Shown here in pieces: positions 28,200 to 38,056 of a stretch of 56,144 bases of DNA. The stretch comes from Lachnospiraceae bacterium (GTDB lineage Bacteria > Bacillota > Clostridia > Lachnospirales > Lachnospiraceae), in the NCBI GenBank assembly GCA_024684675.1, contig JAIKWO010000107.1:1-56144 (forward strand), read 5' to 3'. Position 1 is the first letter of the stretch. The number at the start of each line of letters is the position of its first letter. The position numbers and the translations under genes are program-made. The notes under the pieces were generated by a model. It worked only from the letters and a program-made list of their open reading frames with translations. It was not told the DNA's origin and searched no databases.

Positions 28200-28736
28200 A
28201 TGAAAATTGCAATTCTTTCCGGTAGTCCTCACAAAAATGGGACAACCACACGACTTATCGAATGTTTTTCTGACGGTGCCAAGGCATCCGGTCATTCCGT
28301 AAGACGATTCGATGTTGCATTTATGAACATTCATCCCTGCACTGCCTGTGATGCTTGCCATCGAGACGAACATACCGGCTGTATTTTCCAGGATGACATG
28401 ACTAAGATTGCCGCTGGTCTGGCTGATGCGGACTGCATTGTCTTCGCCACACCAATTTATTATTTTGGAATGAACGGACAGTTGAAAACAGTGATCGATC
28501 GCTTTTATGGAATCGAACCGACAATTCGTAAAGGGCAGAAATCGATGCTCATTACCGCAATGTCCGATAACAGCGAAGCAACCATCGCACCAACCAATGA
28601 GACCTATAAATCCATTGTAAAATGGCTCGAGTGGAATAATGTCGGAATCCTCAACGCTTACGGATGTGAGACTCCGAATGATCTGAAAGGTACTGATTAC
28701 GAAGCTAATGCATATGAACTCGGTAGGGGTTTATAA
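28200..28736 (+). CDS. Flavodoxin/NADPH-dependent FMN reductase family protein
   Basis: 'MKIAILSGSPHKNGTTTRLI', 'CTACDACH', 'FATPIYYFGMNGQLKTVIDRF'. Confidence 0.88.
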   Translation: MKIAILSGSPHKNGTTTRLIECFSDGAKASGHSVRRFDVAFMNIHPCTACDACHRDEHTGCIFQDDMTKIAAGLADADCIVFATPIYYFGMNGQLKTVIDRFYGIEPTIRKGQKSMLITAMSDNSEATIAPTNETYKSIVKWLEWNNVGILNAYGCETPNDLKGTDYEANAYELGRGL

Positions 28737-28773
28737 GCTTTGATTAGTTTTTTCCAATGTATACCTTTAAACT

Positions 28774-28808
28774 AAAACTGTTCATACCGAAAGTGTATGA
28801 GCAGTTTT
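28774..28808 (+). terminator. Intrinsic terminator downstream of flavodoxin gene
   Basis: AAAACTGttCATAC-cgaaagt-GTATGAgCAGTTTTT. Confidence 0.75.
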
Positions 28809-28989
28809 TGCTATATATTTCTTATATTTTGACATTTCAGATATTTAATCATTTTTATAAATTATTGTTCATATTTTCCATTATTTTTTGTATAATTATA
28901 GGAAATCATCTCTTACTCGTTGATTCTTTTGTAACGTTTCCAAATATTAGCCCGATAGCGCTCAATATTCAATTGAAAGGAGAATTCAA

Positions 28990-30750
28990 ATGAAGGTAAT
29001 CAACAATCTCAATCTTAGAATTAAATTACTTTTGCTCACCATTCCCCTCACTGTATGTATCGTTGCAGCAGTTGTTTTTGCCGGCATCGAAATCAACAGT
29101 ACGCAAGAGCAAATGACGGATGTATATTACGATACGCTCTATACCGTTAACAATGCGCTTGTAAATGCTGACAGAGATTACTATCAGGCACTGGTCGGCG
29201 CAACCGTGTATTATGATATTTCCAACGGCTTCACCTCCATGCCGCCCAAATTACAGGCTGAAATGGGTCCGGGCTATCTGGATGATTATCACAACAATGC
29301 AAAACAGGTTGCGGATCGTCTCGCAGAAGTGATTCCCGTTGCAAGCAAGAACCCTAGCCTGTACTCTTCCATCAAAGCATCTGACGGTATGACATTCAAA
29401 GATGCTGCGGACAAATTCAACGGCTATTTGTCCTCTTGGGGTTCTATATATGATGTAGACAACAATACCGGTGATTGGAGTGCTTTCAACTCCACTTTTG
29501 ACGAATCCCGTGATCTTCTTGATGATATGGAAGAAATTACGGAGCTTTGGGCTAAAGAAGAACAGAAAAACATCTCTGCACGGATCACATCCCTGATTGT
29601 TGTATCTATTGTGGTCTTCGCTATAATCATTGTTCTGATGCTTGCCTTCGCTGTATATCTGATCGTCAGCATCACCAGAGGAATCCGGCTTGCAAAGAAC
29701 AGCCTTGACAGCCTTGCCGACGGTGATCTTTCACTGCAGTTCCCTGATGACAAGGCGATTGCAAAAGATGAAATCGGTCAAATCCAACGTAGCACGAAAT
29801 CTTTGTCTCTCCGTCTGAAGGATATTATTGAGAAAACAAAAGAGATGGCCGATGAGCTCGCTCAGGCAGGCGCAAGTCTTGCTTCCTCTGCTTTGCAGGC
29901 TTCGGAAGCTTCCAATCAGGTTACAACGGCTGTTTCCGAAATCTCCAAAGGTGCCGTATCACAGGCAGAAAGCGTTGAACAATCTGCAAATAATACAGGA
30001 AATATCGGTGACAATATTGAAGATATTGCAGCAGGTGTCAATGAAATGGATACCTTTGCTCTCGACATGACTTCATCATGTGAAAAAGCGATGGGTGCAC
30101 TGAATGCTCTGATCAAACAAAGCGATGCCGTGACCACATCTGTCAGTGAAATCGGCAAGACCATCAACTCTACAAATGAATCCGCTCAATCAATCTCCAA
30201 CTTCACGCAGGCGATTACTGACATTGCCAGCCAGACTAACCTGCTCTCCCTAAATGCTTCCATCGAGGCTGCCCGTGCAGGCGAGGCAGGAAAGGGATTC
30301 GCAGTCGTTGCGGATGAAATCAGACAGCTTGCCGACCAATCGAGGGCAAGTGCAGATGAAATCAAGAGCATCGTTGATAAGCTTCTGGAAGACTCCGCGT
30401 CCTCCGTGGAAGTACTTGAGCGGCTGAATGACAGTTTCTCGCAGCAATCTACACAGCTTGATTCAACGAAAGAAGATATGCAGCAGATGTCAGCAAATGT
30501 CGGCAGCGTAAAGACTACATCCGGAAATATAGCAGGAAGAGTTTCTTCCCTTACAAGTGCCAAGAATGCTCTTATGGAGATTATTTCCGATCTGTCTGCT
30601 ATTTCTGAAGAGAACGCCGCATCCACGCAACAGACTAATGCTTCTATGAGTGAGCTGAACAATACCTTTGGTACAATCAGCGACTCGGCAAATAGGCTGA
30701 ACACAATTGCGGCTGACCTTGCTGATACTATCAGCTATTTCAGAAGCTGA
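28990..30750 (+). CDS. Methyl-accepting chemotaxis protein
   Basis: Two TMs, HAMP, signalling hairpin '[43 protein letters not shown]'. Confidence 0.95.
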   Translation: MKVINNLNLRIKLLLLTIPLTVCIVAAVVFAGIEINSTQEQMTDVYYDTLYTVNNALVNADRDYYQALVGATVYYDISNGFTSMPPKLQAEMGPGYLDDYHNNAKQVADRLAEVIPVASKNPSLYSSIKASDGMTFKDAADKFNGYLSSWGSIYDVDNNTGDWSAFNSTFDESRDLLDDMEEITELWAKEEQKNISARITSLIVVSIVVFAIIIVLMLAFAVYLIVSITRGIRLAKNSLDSLADGDLSLQFPDDKAIAKDEIGQIQRSTKSLSLRLKDIIEKTKEMADELAQAGASLASSALQASEASNQVTTAVSEISKGAVSQAESVEQSANNTGNIGDNIEDIAAGVNEMDTFALDMTSSCEKAMGALNALIKQSDAVTTSVSEIGKTINSTNESAQSISNFTQAITDIASQTNLLSLNASIEAARAGEAGKGFAVVADEIRQLADQSRASADEIKSIVDKLLEDSASSVEVLERLNDSFSQQSTQLDSTKEDMQQMSANVGSVKTTSGNIAGRVSSLTSAKNALMEIISDLSAISEENAASTQQTNASMSELNNTFGTISDSANRLNTIAADLADTISYFRS

Positions 30751-30784
30751 ATCTCTTATATTTGCTTAAAGATTATATTAAAAA

Positions 30785-30816
30785 AACAGGAAAGCAAAAC
30801 TGCTTTCCTGTTTTTT
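30785..30816. terminator. Bidirectional intrinsic terminator between MCP and tRNA-Arg
   Basis: AAACAGGAAAGCA-aaac-TGCTTTCCTGTTTTTT with A-run before and T-run after. Confidence 0.88.
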
Positions 30817-30818
30817 AA

Positions 30819-30890
30819 TGTTCCCGACGGGAATCGAACCCATAGCTAGCGCTTAGGAGGCGCTTGTTTTATCCGTTAAACTACGAGAAC
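30819..30890 (-). tRNA. tRNA-Arg(CCU)
   Basis: GTTCTCG..AGCGC-CTCCTAA-GCGCT..ATGGGTTCGATTCCCGT-CGGGAAC-A; cloverleaf folds by eye, anticodon CCT; CCA not encoded. Confidence 0.93.
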
Positions 30891-30936
30891 ATATGAAATG
30901 TCCGATTGTCGCGAGGACTACTCGGACATTATACCA

Positions 30937-31827
30937 CTAAGCCGGAAAATTAATAAAGCCCTGCATCCAAAGAGTTCCCTTAAATCGACGTCCCACTTCC
31001 GGCTCGCCAAGTAAGTCTTCTTTATTAATACAAATATCAAAGATCAATTCATTACAGTTAACTGTCATGCGATGAATCTCTTCACTAGTCATTTTATTTC
31101 GGATCAACTCACAAGCCGTGATCTCTCCGAGAACGGAATACTGATCACATTCTACACCGTATGGCATAAAATATGTGTCTACGATACTAAACACATCTTC
31201 CTTTTGAATCTTTCTGGAGATGGTCGTATATGTATCCATATCTTCAAGTGTCAGACTCTCAATTGCTTCTTCATCGCCTTTTCTTGCTTCTGCAATCAAA
31301 TGATTCCGATCACGTGCTACTTTTTTTACTTTTTTCTTTTCTTTTTCGTTCTTAATAATGGGAAGCATAATGCTCCCACTTGTCGAAAGACCGGATAAGA
31401 TCAGTGTTGTCCCTTTTATTGGCAACCTGTCTTCCCGCCTAAGTTTCAGATACGGTATAATATTTTGAAAATAAAAGATCAACGTAACGCCGATACGCAG
31501 ATCGTCGCATACACCGGCATAAGATTCCTTTTCCGCATGACGTTCTATGGTCACATCCTCTTCGGAAGAAACGCCACTCCCTTTCAAATACGGAAAATAG
31601 TAATCATAGGAAAAATTGTTTTCTTCATCGAATTCCCCTCTGACAACAATGCCCATGTCTGAAGCAAATTCTTTGGTACACTCAACAAAAATCCCGTCTT
31701 CTTCCGTTTCCATCGTGATATACTCACGCTTCTCGGAGTTTTTGACGCATTCTGTGATCAATTCTTCCAACTGTTTTCGGGTTTTGATCTTACTGAAACC
31801 AACAGCTCGTAAGTATTTATGAAGCAC
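30937..31827 (-). CDS. DUF3881-like family protein
   Basis: 296 aa; MLHKYLRAVGFSKIKTRKQLEELI...; located after serS. Confidence 0.7.
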   Translation of the reverse strand: MLHKYLRAVGFSKIKTRKQLEELITECVKNSEKREYITMETEEDGIFVECTKEFASDMGIVVRGEFDEENNFSYDYYFPYLKGSGVSSEEDVTIERHAEKESYAGVCDDLRIGVTLIFYFQNIIPYLKLRREDRLPIKGTTLILSGLSTSGSIMLPIIKNEKEKKKVKKVARDRNHLIAEARKGDEEAIESLTLEDMDTYTTISRKIQKEDVFSIVDTYFMPYGVECDQYSVLGEITACELIRNKMTSEEIHRMTVNCNELIFDICINKEDLLGEPEVGRRFKGTLWMQGFINFPA

Positions 31828-31838
31828 AAAAACTACCT

Positions 31839-33119
31839 CTATTTAATCTCTGTCTGTCCACCCATATAAGGCTGCAGTACCTTCGGAATTCTTACGGAAC
31901 CGTCCGCCTGCAGATTATTTTCCAAAAATGCGATTAGCATTCTGGGCGGTGCAACAACAGTATTGTTCAGTGTATGCGCAAAATATTTCTTTCCGTCCTC
32001 ACCATTCACGCGGATTTTTAATCTTCTGGCCTGTGCATCGCCTAAGTTAGAGCAACTGCCGACTTCGAAGTATTTTTTCTGGCGAGGGGACCATGCTTCT
32101 ACGTCAAAAGATTTTACCTTTAAGTCTGCAAGATCGCCGGAACAGCATTCCAGGGTTCTGACAGAAATATCCATCGAACGGAACAGATCAACGGTATTTT
32201 GCCATAATTTATCAAACCATACCTTGGATTCTTCCGGTTTGCAAACTACTATCATCTCCTGCTTTTCGAACTGATGAATACGATACACGCCTCTTTCTTC
32301 GATACCGTGCGCACCCTTTTCTTTACGGAAACAGGGAGAGTAGCTGGTTAAAGTTTTCGGAAGTTCGGCCTCAGGAATGATTGTATCAATAAATCTTCCG
32401 ATCATGGAATGCTCACTTGTTCCGATCAGATACAGATCTTCACCTTCGATCTTATACATCATGGCATCCATCTCATCAAAACTCATAACGCCTGTAACGA
32501 CGTTGCTTCTGATCATGAACGGCGGAACACAATATGTAAAACCGCGTCCGATCATAAAATCACGAGCATATGCAATCACCGCTGAGTGAAGTCTTGCGAT
32601 ATCACCCATCAAATAATAAAATCCATTTCCGGCAACTTTTCTTGCGCTGTCGAGATCAATTCCGTTAAACCGTTCCATGATTTCCGTGTGATACGGGATT
32701 TCAAAATCAGGAACCACCGGCTCGCCATACTTTGTTACCTCTACGTTTTCCGAATCATCTTTTCCGATCGGTACGCTGGGATCAATGATGTTCGGAATCG
32801 TCATCATGATTTTTGTGATCTTTTCGTTTAATTCTTTTTCTTTTTCTTCGAGTTCAACAAGTTTCTTGGCGCCGGCTTCTACTTCGGCTTTTTTCGTCAT
32901 TGCTTCTTCTTTCTTGCCCTGCGCCATCAGGCTGCCGATCTCTTTAGAGATCTTATTTCTTTTGGAACGGAGATCATCCGCCTCCTGCTGCGTTTTACGA
33001 CTTTCCGAATCAAGAGCGATCACTTCATCAACCAGACCGAGTTTTCGATCTTGGAATTTTTTCTTAATGTTTTCCTTTACAATATCCGGATTTTCTCGTA
33101 AAAACTTAATGTCGATCAT
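31839..33119 (-). CDS. serS: Serine--tRNA ligase
   Basis: 'MIDIKFLRENPDIVKENIKKKF', 'RGVYRIHQFEKQEM', 'EVGSCSNLGDAQARRLKIR'. Confidence 0.97.
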   Translation of the reverse strand: MIDIKFLRENPDIVKENIKKKFQDRKLGLVDEVIALDSESRKTQQEADDLRSKRNKISKEIGSLMAQGKKEEAMTKKAEVEAGAKKLVELEEKEKELNEKITKIMMTIPNIIDPSVPIGKDDSENVEVTKYGEPVVPDFEIPYHTEIMERFNGIDLDSARKVAGNGFYYLMGDIARLHSAVIAYARDFMIGRGFTYCVPPFMIRSNVVTGVMSFDEMDAMMYKIEGEDLYLIGTSEHSMIGRFIDTIIPEAELPKTLTSYSPCFRKEKGAHGIEERGVYRIHQFEKQEMIVVCKPEESKVWFDKLWQNTVDLFRSMDISVRTLECCSGDLADLKVKSFDVEAWSPRQKKYFEVGSCSNLGDAQARRLKIRVNGEDGKKYFAHTLNNTVVAPPRMLIAFLENNLQADGSVRIPKVLQPYMGGQTEIK

Positions 33120-33133
33120 GAAACTATAGCCTC

Positions 33134-34204
33134 CTAGGTTAACACATCAGTAATGAATACTGTTTTTTCTTTTATCAAATCAAGGATCTTCTCTTCGGAA
33201 ATATCTTTTCCGTCTTTATCCCGAATGATCTTAATAACCGGACGATCAACAAAACCCTTATTCTGTCTCTGAACAACACCAACCTCTCCCTCATTGGTCA
33301 TAACTTGACAACCATTGGGGTAGGGCGTCGTAATCTTCAAAAATTCCTCTACTATTTTAGCATCAAATTTTTCTTTTTCAAATGCTTTCAGATATTCGAT
33401 AGCTTTATACGGTTTAACCGGATTGCAGCCAATACCGGTAATTAGCTCGTCATATGTATCGCAGATGCTGACCAGTTTAATCTCGGCCTCGATCTCTTTC
33501 CCTTTTCTGCGAAAAGGAAAACCGCGTCCATTCAATCGTTCATGATGATATAAAATGATCTCTTTACTGAGCTCATCAAGCCAATTCTCATCTTTTAGAG
33601 AAAAGTAACCGTTTACCGGATGTTTCTTGTATTCGCTTTTTTCTTTATCCGTCATCTCTTTAAATGACTTGTTTACATAAAACGGCTCCATGTAACGCAA
33701 ACCGATATCATGTAACAGACAACCAATGCTGATAGAACGGATGGCTTCCGTCTCATAATTCAGATGAAGCGCTGTTATGGTTGACATAATACAGCAGTTG
33801 ATCGCATGCTCATAGAGATCCGCACTTCGATCCTGGATCGTCATAATCTCTTCAACGATTTGTTCTTCATCAAGCACATTACTGATGATCTCGTCGGCTG
33901 TTTTGCAAAGACGCTGGAGACTGGTATTATTCTTGTAAATATGTGTTTCAAGTACGCTTTTAACCTGCTCTTTGGTCTTTTCTTTAAAAGTCTCACGTGC
34001 TTTTACCGTATATGTTTTTTCTTTAGCAGTAGAAGAAATCTCCGACTCCCGCACTGAAACATGGGTAATTCCGAGAAGCTTCATCTTATCGATGTAATCT
34101 TTTTTAAGGACAGTTCCCTCCGCCAGCAGTACTTTATAATCCGGTGTCATCACCGCCGATGCTAGGATATCGCCATCCTGTATATCTTCGATGCGTTTTT
34201 TCAT
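33134..34204 (-). CDS. HD-domain (HD-GYP-like) phosphohydrolase
   Basis: 'CLLHDIGLRYMEP', 'YHHERLNGRGFPFRRKGKEI', 'SICDTYDELITG'. Confidence 0.85.
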   Translation of the reverse strand: MKKRIEDIQDGDILASAVMTPDYKVLLAEGTVLKKDYIDKMKLLGITHVSVRESEISSTAKEKTYTVKARETFKEKTKEQVKSVLETHIYKNNTSLQRLCKTADEIISNVLDEEQIVEEIMTIQDRSADLYEHAINCCIMSTITALHLNYETEAIRSISIGCLLHDIGLRYMEPFYVNKSFKEMTDKEKSEYKKHPVNGYFSLKDENWLDELSKEIILYHHERLNGRGFPFRRKGKEIEAEIKLVSICDTYDELITGIGCNPVKPYKAIEYLKAFEKEKFDAKIVEEFLKITTPYPNGCQVMTNEGEVGVVQRQNKGFVDRPVIKIIRDKDGKDISEEKILDLIKEKTVFITDVLT

Positions 34205-34210
34205 GCGTCA

Positions 34211-34726
34211 TCAATCCTCTTCGCCGATTGCTAACTTCAAAGCTTCCGCTTCCTCTTCACCGAGTGTTATACTGCATTTTCCCGCTTCGATTTCTTTGCT
34301 GTAAAAATAGCATCCATCACTTCCGTGAACCGAATTCAGAATTACGCCATCATTACGTTCATTAAGAAGAGCCAGACAGAAGCTCAGTTTACCTCCCATC
34401 TGGTTAAATGCGTCATATTTTACAATGCCGCATTTCTGATATGCAAATTCCATATTGTGGAACAATGTGCGTATGTCCTTCTTATTCTTCTCGGTTGCCT
34501 GCTTTAAAAATGTATTATCTTCAAACAAAGCAGCAATCTCTTTTTCCATGCTTTTTCCGTTGCGCCCCTGCGTGAACTTTTCAAGTCGTTTTTTGAGCGA
34601 ACGAGCTTTGCATAGTGCAATGATCACAAGAATCAATAATATGACAATCAGTCCAAGAAGCCCCAGCAAAAAGTAAGCTGGATCAATCCAACCGATTCCT
34701 ATATAATCCATCAATTCACTTGACAT
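34211..34726 (-). CDS. DUF4446-like membrane protein
   Basis: N-terminal TM; 'GIVKYDAFNQMGGKLSFCLALLNERNDGVILNSVHGSDGCYFYSKEI'. Confidence 0.82.
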   Translation of the reverse strand: MSSELMDYIGIGWIDPAYFLLGLLGLIVILLILVIIALCKARSLKKRLEKFTQGRNGKSMEKEIAALFEDNTFLKQATEKNKKDIRTLFHNMEFAYQKCGIVKYDAFNQMGGKLSFCLALLNERNDGVILNSVHGSDGCYFYSKEIEAGKCSITLGEEEAEALKLAIGEED

Positions 34727-34738
34727 AGAATCCTCCGT

Positions 34739-35641
34739 TTATGCTTTCATGATCAATTCAGTCACCCTGTCAAAGTCCTCATTCGAGAAAAATTCAATCT
34801 CAATCTTCCCGGCGCCATTCTCTTTGCTGACAATGTTGACCTTTGTGCCAAGTGTACGTTTCATCTTCTCGGCGATCTCTTCATAAATATGCTCAAGCTC
34901 TTCGTTTTTCGCTTTTGTGGATTTTTCTTTCTTTGGCTGGCTAAGCGTTTTGATCAGCTTTTCAACTTCTCGAACGGAAAGGTTTTCCTTCACGATCTTC
35001 TGTGCGATCTGAAGCTGCTGTTCCACGTCTTCGATCGTAATGATCGCTCTGGCCTGACCTGTTGAGAGTTCTCCCGCAATGACCATTTTCTGTACTTCAT
35101 CACATAGTTTTAAAAGACGCAGGAAATTTGTAATAGCGGTTCTGCTCTTTGACACACGTTCCGCTACTTCTTCCTGTTTAAGATTGAACTCTTCAATTAA
35201 GCGCTTGTAAGCAAGCGCTTCTTCGATCGGGTTTAAATCTTCACGCTGCAGATTTTCGATCAAAGCGATCTCAACCTGCTGCTGATAAGTCAGATCACGA
35301 ATGATGACAGGAACTTCCTTCAAACCGGCCAGTTTTGCAGCTCTCCATCTTCTCTCACCGGCAACGATCTCATAATGATCCTTTTTATCAATGACAAGAA
35401 TCGGTTCGAGAATGCCCATTTTCTTAATGGAATCTGCCAATTGCTGTAATGGCTCTTCTTCGAAGGTCTTTCTTGGCTGTTCACGGTTCGGCTCAACTTT
35501 CGTGATCTTAACCATTGAAACATTTCCTTCGATCTCTTTTGCTGCTTCTGCTTTGCCCGCAGCGGTCGGAGCTTTTTTGGAGACGCCCAGACTGCTTGGA
35601 ATCAAGGAATCTAATCCCTTACCTAATCCTCTTGCTGCCAT
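34739..35641 (-). CDS. parB: Chromosome partitioning protein ParB/Spo0J
   Basis: 'REQPRKTFEEEPLQQLADSIKKMGILEPILV', 'YEIVAGERRWRAAKLAGL', 'LIENLQREDLNPIEEA'. Confidence 0.96.
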   Translation of the reverse strand: MAARGLGKGLDSLIPSSLGVSKKAPTAAGKAEAAKEIEGNVSMVKITKVEPNREQPRKTFEEEPLQQLADSIKKMGILEPILVIDKKDHYEIVAGERRWRAAKLAGLKEVPVIIRDLTYQQQVEIALIENLQREDLNPIEEALAYKRLIEEFNLKQEEVAERVSKSRTAITNFLRLLKLCDEVQKMVIAGELSTGQARAIITIEDVEQQLQIAQKIVKENLSVREVEKLIKTLSQPKKEKSTKAKNEELEHIYEEIAEKMKRTLGTKVNIVSKENGAGKIEIEFFSNEDFDRVTELIMKA

Positions 35642-35642
35642 A

Positions 35643-36410
35643 TTATCGATCCTTTCTTCGAATCACTTCTTCCGCGAGTTGTCTATATGCTTCTGCACCT
35701 GCCGATTTTGGATCATAGATTTGGATCGGAATGCCGTAACTCGGCGCTTCAGCAAGGCGAATGTTCCTCGGGATGATCGTATTGTAGACCGTTTGCTGCA
35801 AATTTACTTTTACATTTTCAACAACCTGATTCGAAAGATTTGTTCTCGAATCGAACATTGTGAAAACAACACCTTCCATATCCAGATCAGGATTCAGCCG
35901 TTCTTTAACAAGATTTACCGTATGGATCAATTGGCTTAAACCTTCCAGCGCATAGTATTCGCACTGGATCGGAACCAAAACCGTATCTGCTGTTGTCATT
36001 GCATTTACTGTCAACATACTGAGCGACGGCGGACAGTCAATGATGATATAGTCAAAAGAATCTTTGATATAATCTATTTCGTTCTTTAATATGAATTCTT
36101 TTTGATCAACACCAATCAACTCAATTTCAGCAGCTGCAAGATTTACGTTGGATGGAAGAATCGATACACCGGGGATGACTTCCTTTAATATACAGTCTTG
36201 AATGGAACACTCTCCGAGAATCAGTTCATAGATGGTGTTTTCCAGTTCGTTTTTGTTAATTCCGTAGCCGCTCGTTGCATTCCCCTGTGGATCGGTATCA
36301 ACAAGAAGCACTTTTTTTCCTTCTGCCGCCAAAGCTGCAGACAGATTAATGGAAGTGGTTGTTTTACCAACCCCTCCCTTTTGGTTTGCGATAGCAATTG
36401 TTCTACTCAT
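35643..36410 (-). CDS. parA: Chromosome partitioning ATPase ParA/Soj
   Basis: 'IAIANQKGGVGKTTTSINLSAALA', 'DPQGNATSGYG', 'IIDCPPSLSMLTVNA'. Confidence 0.96.
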   Translation of the reverse strand: MSRTIAIANQKGGVGKTTTSINLSAALAAEGKKVLLVDTDPQGNATSGYGINKNELENTIYELILGECSIQDCILKEVIPGVSILPSNVNLAAAEIELIGVDQKEFILKNEIDYIKDSFDYIIIDCPPSLSMLTVNAMTTADTVLVPIQCEYYALEGLSQLIHTVNLVKERLNPDLDMEGVVFTMFDSRTNLSNQVVENVKVNLQQTVYNTIIPRNIRLAEAPSYGIPIQIYDPKSAGAEAYRQLAEEVIRRKDR

Positions 36411-36445
36411 TACTGTTTTTGGAGCCTTTCCTATTGTATTACTTA

Positions 36446-36569
36446 TGTTTCACACGGTTTAACAGAATATGTTTCACGTATTTTCACCAATATCTTGGGC
36501 AAATGTTTCACGTGAAACATCTATATCTTGTAAACCATGTTGAAATATCAAAATGTTTCACGTGGAACA
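36446..36569. promoter_or_regulatory. parS cluster: 36504-36519 TGTTTCACGTGAAACA (perfect palindrome), 36554-36569 TGTTTCACGTGGAACA, plus half-sites near 36446 and 36470
   Basis: Direct match to the ParB-binding palindrome; next to parA. Confidence 0.92.
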
Positions 36570-36610
36570 TAGATAAAACATAATCAAAAGTATTTTGCGC
36601 GATCTTTATG

Positions 36611-37255
36611 TTAAATCTCAACAATACCACACTTGATTGCAAAGATTGCAGCCTGCGTACGATCAACAACATCGATCTTTTTAAAAATATTAGAAATATG
36701 ATTCTTTACAGTACGTTCACTAATATCAAGCGCATCTGCAATTTCTTTATTAAACATACCTTTTGCAACACAGATCAAAACATCATATTCTCTTCTGGTC
36801 AAAGAATCAAGCTTATCCTTTGTCTCATCTCTGGAAACCAAGCGAAGGTTTAACGCAGGAATCAAATCAGACTGAATAAAAGTCTCTCCGTTATATACAG
36901 ATGTAATCGCCCTCTTTAACTCATCGGACTCAGAATTCTTGAGAAGATATCCATCTACACCGATATCAATTGCCTTAACAAGATAATCAATCTCATTATG
37001 AACAGTAAGGATTAATACCTTAATCTTACGCTTGGAATCACGTAAAAGCTTTAAAACCTGCAAACCGTTCAACTTCGGCATATTGATATCAAGAAGCAAA
37101 ACATCAACATCTGTATGCTGAAGTTCAGCAATACATTCCTCGCCATCACCGGCTTCAGCAACAACTTTCATATTGCCTTCAAACTCGATCAGACGGCGAA
37201 TACCTTCTCGTATCATTGCATGGTCATCTGCGATCATAACATGAATGCTCATCAT
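36611..37255 (-). CDS. NarL/DegU-type response regulator
   Basis: 'IHVMIADDHAMIREGIRRL', 'DVLLLDINMPKLNG', LuxR HTH 'LTRREYDVLICVAKGMFNKEIADALDISERTVKNHISNIFKKI'. Confidence 0.93.
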   Translation of the reverse strand: MMSIHVMIADDHAMIREGIRRLIEFEGNMKVVAEAGDGEECIAELQHTDVDVLLLDINMPKLNGLQVLKLLRDSKRKIKVLILTVHNEIDYLVKAIDIGVDGYLLKNSESDELKRAITSVYNGETFIQSDLIPALNLRLVSRDETKDKLDSLTRREYDVLICVAKGMFNKEIADALDISERTVKNHISNIFKKIDVVDRTQAAIFAIKCGIVEI

Positions 37256-37317
37256 TCTCTCCCTCAAAATACCAGTTAATAGCCTGCGCTCATTATAGCA
37301 TAGCAAAGGGTAAAAAT

Positions 37318-37968
37318 CTATTTCGGAATTCGAACAGTTACCGATGTACCTCCATTTGGAGGGGAAACAATCATAAATTGCCCAGCAAGAGAATCTACTC
37401 TTTCTTTTAATATTGAAAGACCATAGTGATTCTGCTCATCAGGAGGACAGTCAACATTAAACCCCACACCGTCATCGCGGATCTCAATACAAAAACCTTC
37501 TTCATCGTCATAAATGGATAGAAACACATTTTGACAATGTGCATGCTTTTTAATATTTGTAAAGCATTCCTGTAGAATACGAAAGATCATAAGCGATTCA
37601 TATTCATTAAAATCCAAAGAGGATTTGATATCTCTACGAATCATAAAATCAGATTCCAACGTAACTGAATCTAAAAAACGAAGAATACACTCCTTCAATC
37701 CAAGATCATCAAAAGCCATCGGTCTAAGATCAAAGATCGTCTTGCGAATCTCATCAATCACTTCATTTAATTCTTTTCTGACAACAGCCAATTCCAGCTT
37801 TGCATTTGCAGGGTCTGAATCAATATATAATGAAGCAAGCTCAATCTGGTGACCCAAATGCGTAAGCGTCTGCAAAGAAGTATCATGCAATTCGCGCGCA
37901 ATTCTCTTTCGATCCATTTCCTGGATAGAACATTCTTTTTGGATTTCAGTAAGTGTGTTCTTAGACAT
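37318..37968 (-). CDS. Cytoplasmic DegS-like sensor histidine kinase
   Basis: HisKA_3 'DRKRIARELHDTSLQTL'; HATPase 'ILQECFTNIKKHAHC', 'IRDDGVGFN'; no TM segment. Confidence 0.92.
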   Translation of the reverse strand: MSKNTLTEIQKECSIQEMDRKRIARELHDTSLQTLTHLGHQIELASLYIDSDPANAKLELAVVRKELNEVIDEIRKTIFDLRPMAFDDLGLKECILRFLDSVTLESDFMIRRDIKSSLDFNEYESLMIFRILQECFTNIKKHAHCQNVFLSIYDDEEGFCIEIRDDGVGFNVDCPPDEQNHYGLSILKERVDSLAGQFMIVSPPNGGTSVTVRIPK

Positions 37969-38056
37969 TTTGACCCCTATTGTACCATTGCAACGTTTCG
38001 ATTATAATGAATCTCAAAGAGATCATGAACGATTATACAAAAGAAAGGCAGATCAT

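Noticed and set aside
30819-30890. tRNA-Arg as integration site of a mobile element
   Set aside because: No integrase gene and no duplicated tRNA 3' end were seen nearby.
31839-33133. Serine T-box upstream of serS
   Set aside because: Only 14 nt separate serS from the upstream HD-domain gene; no room for a T-box leader.
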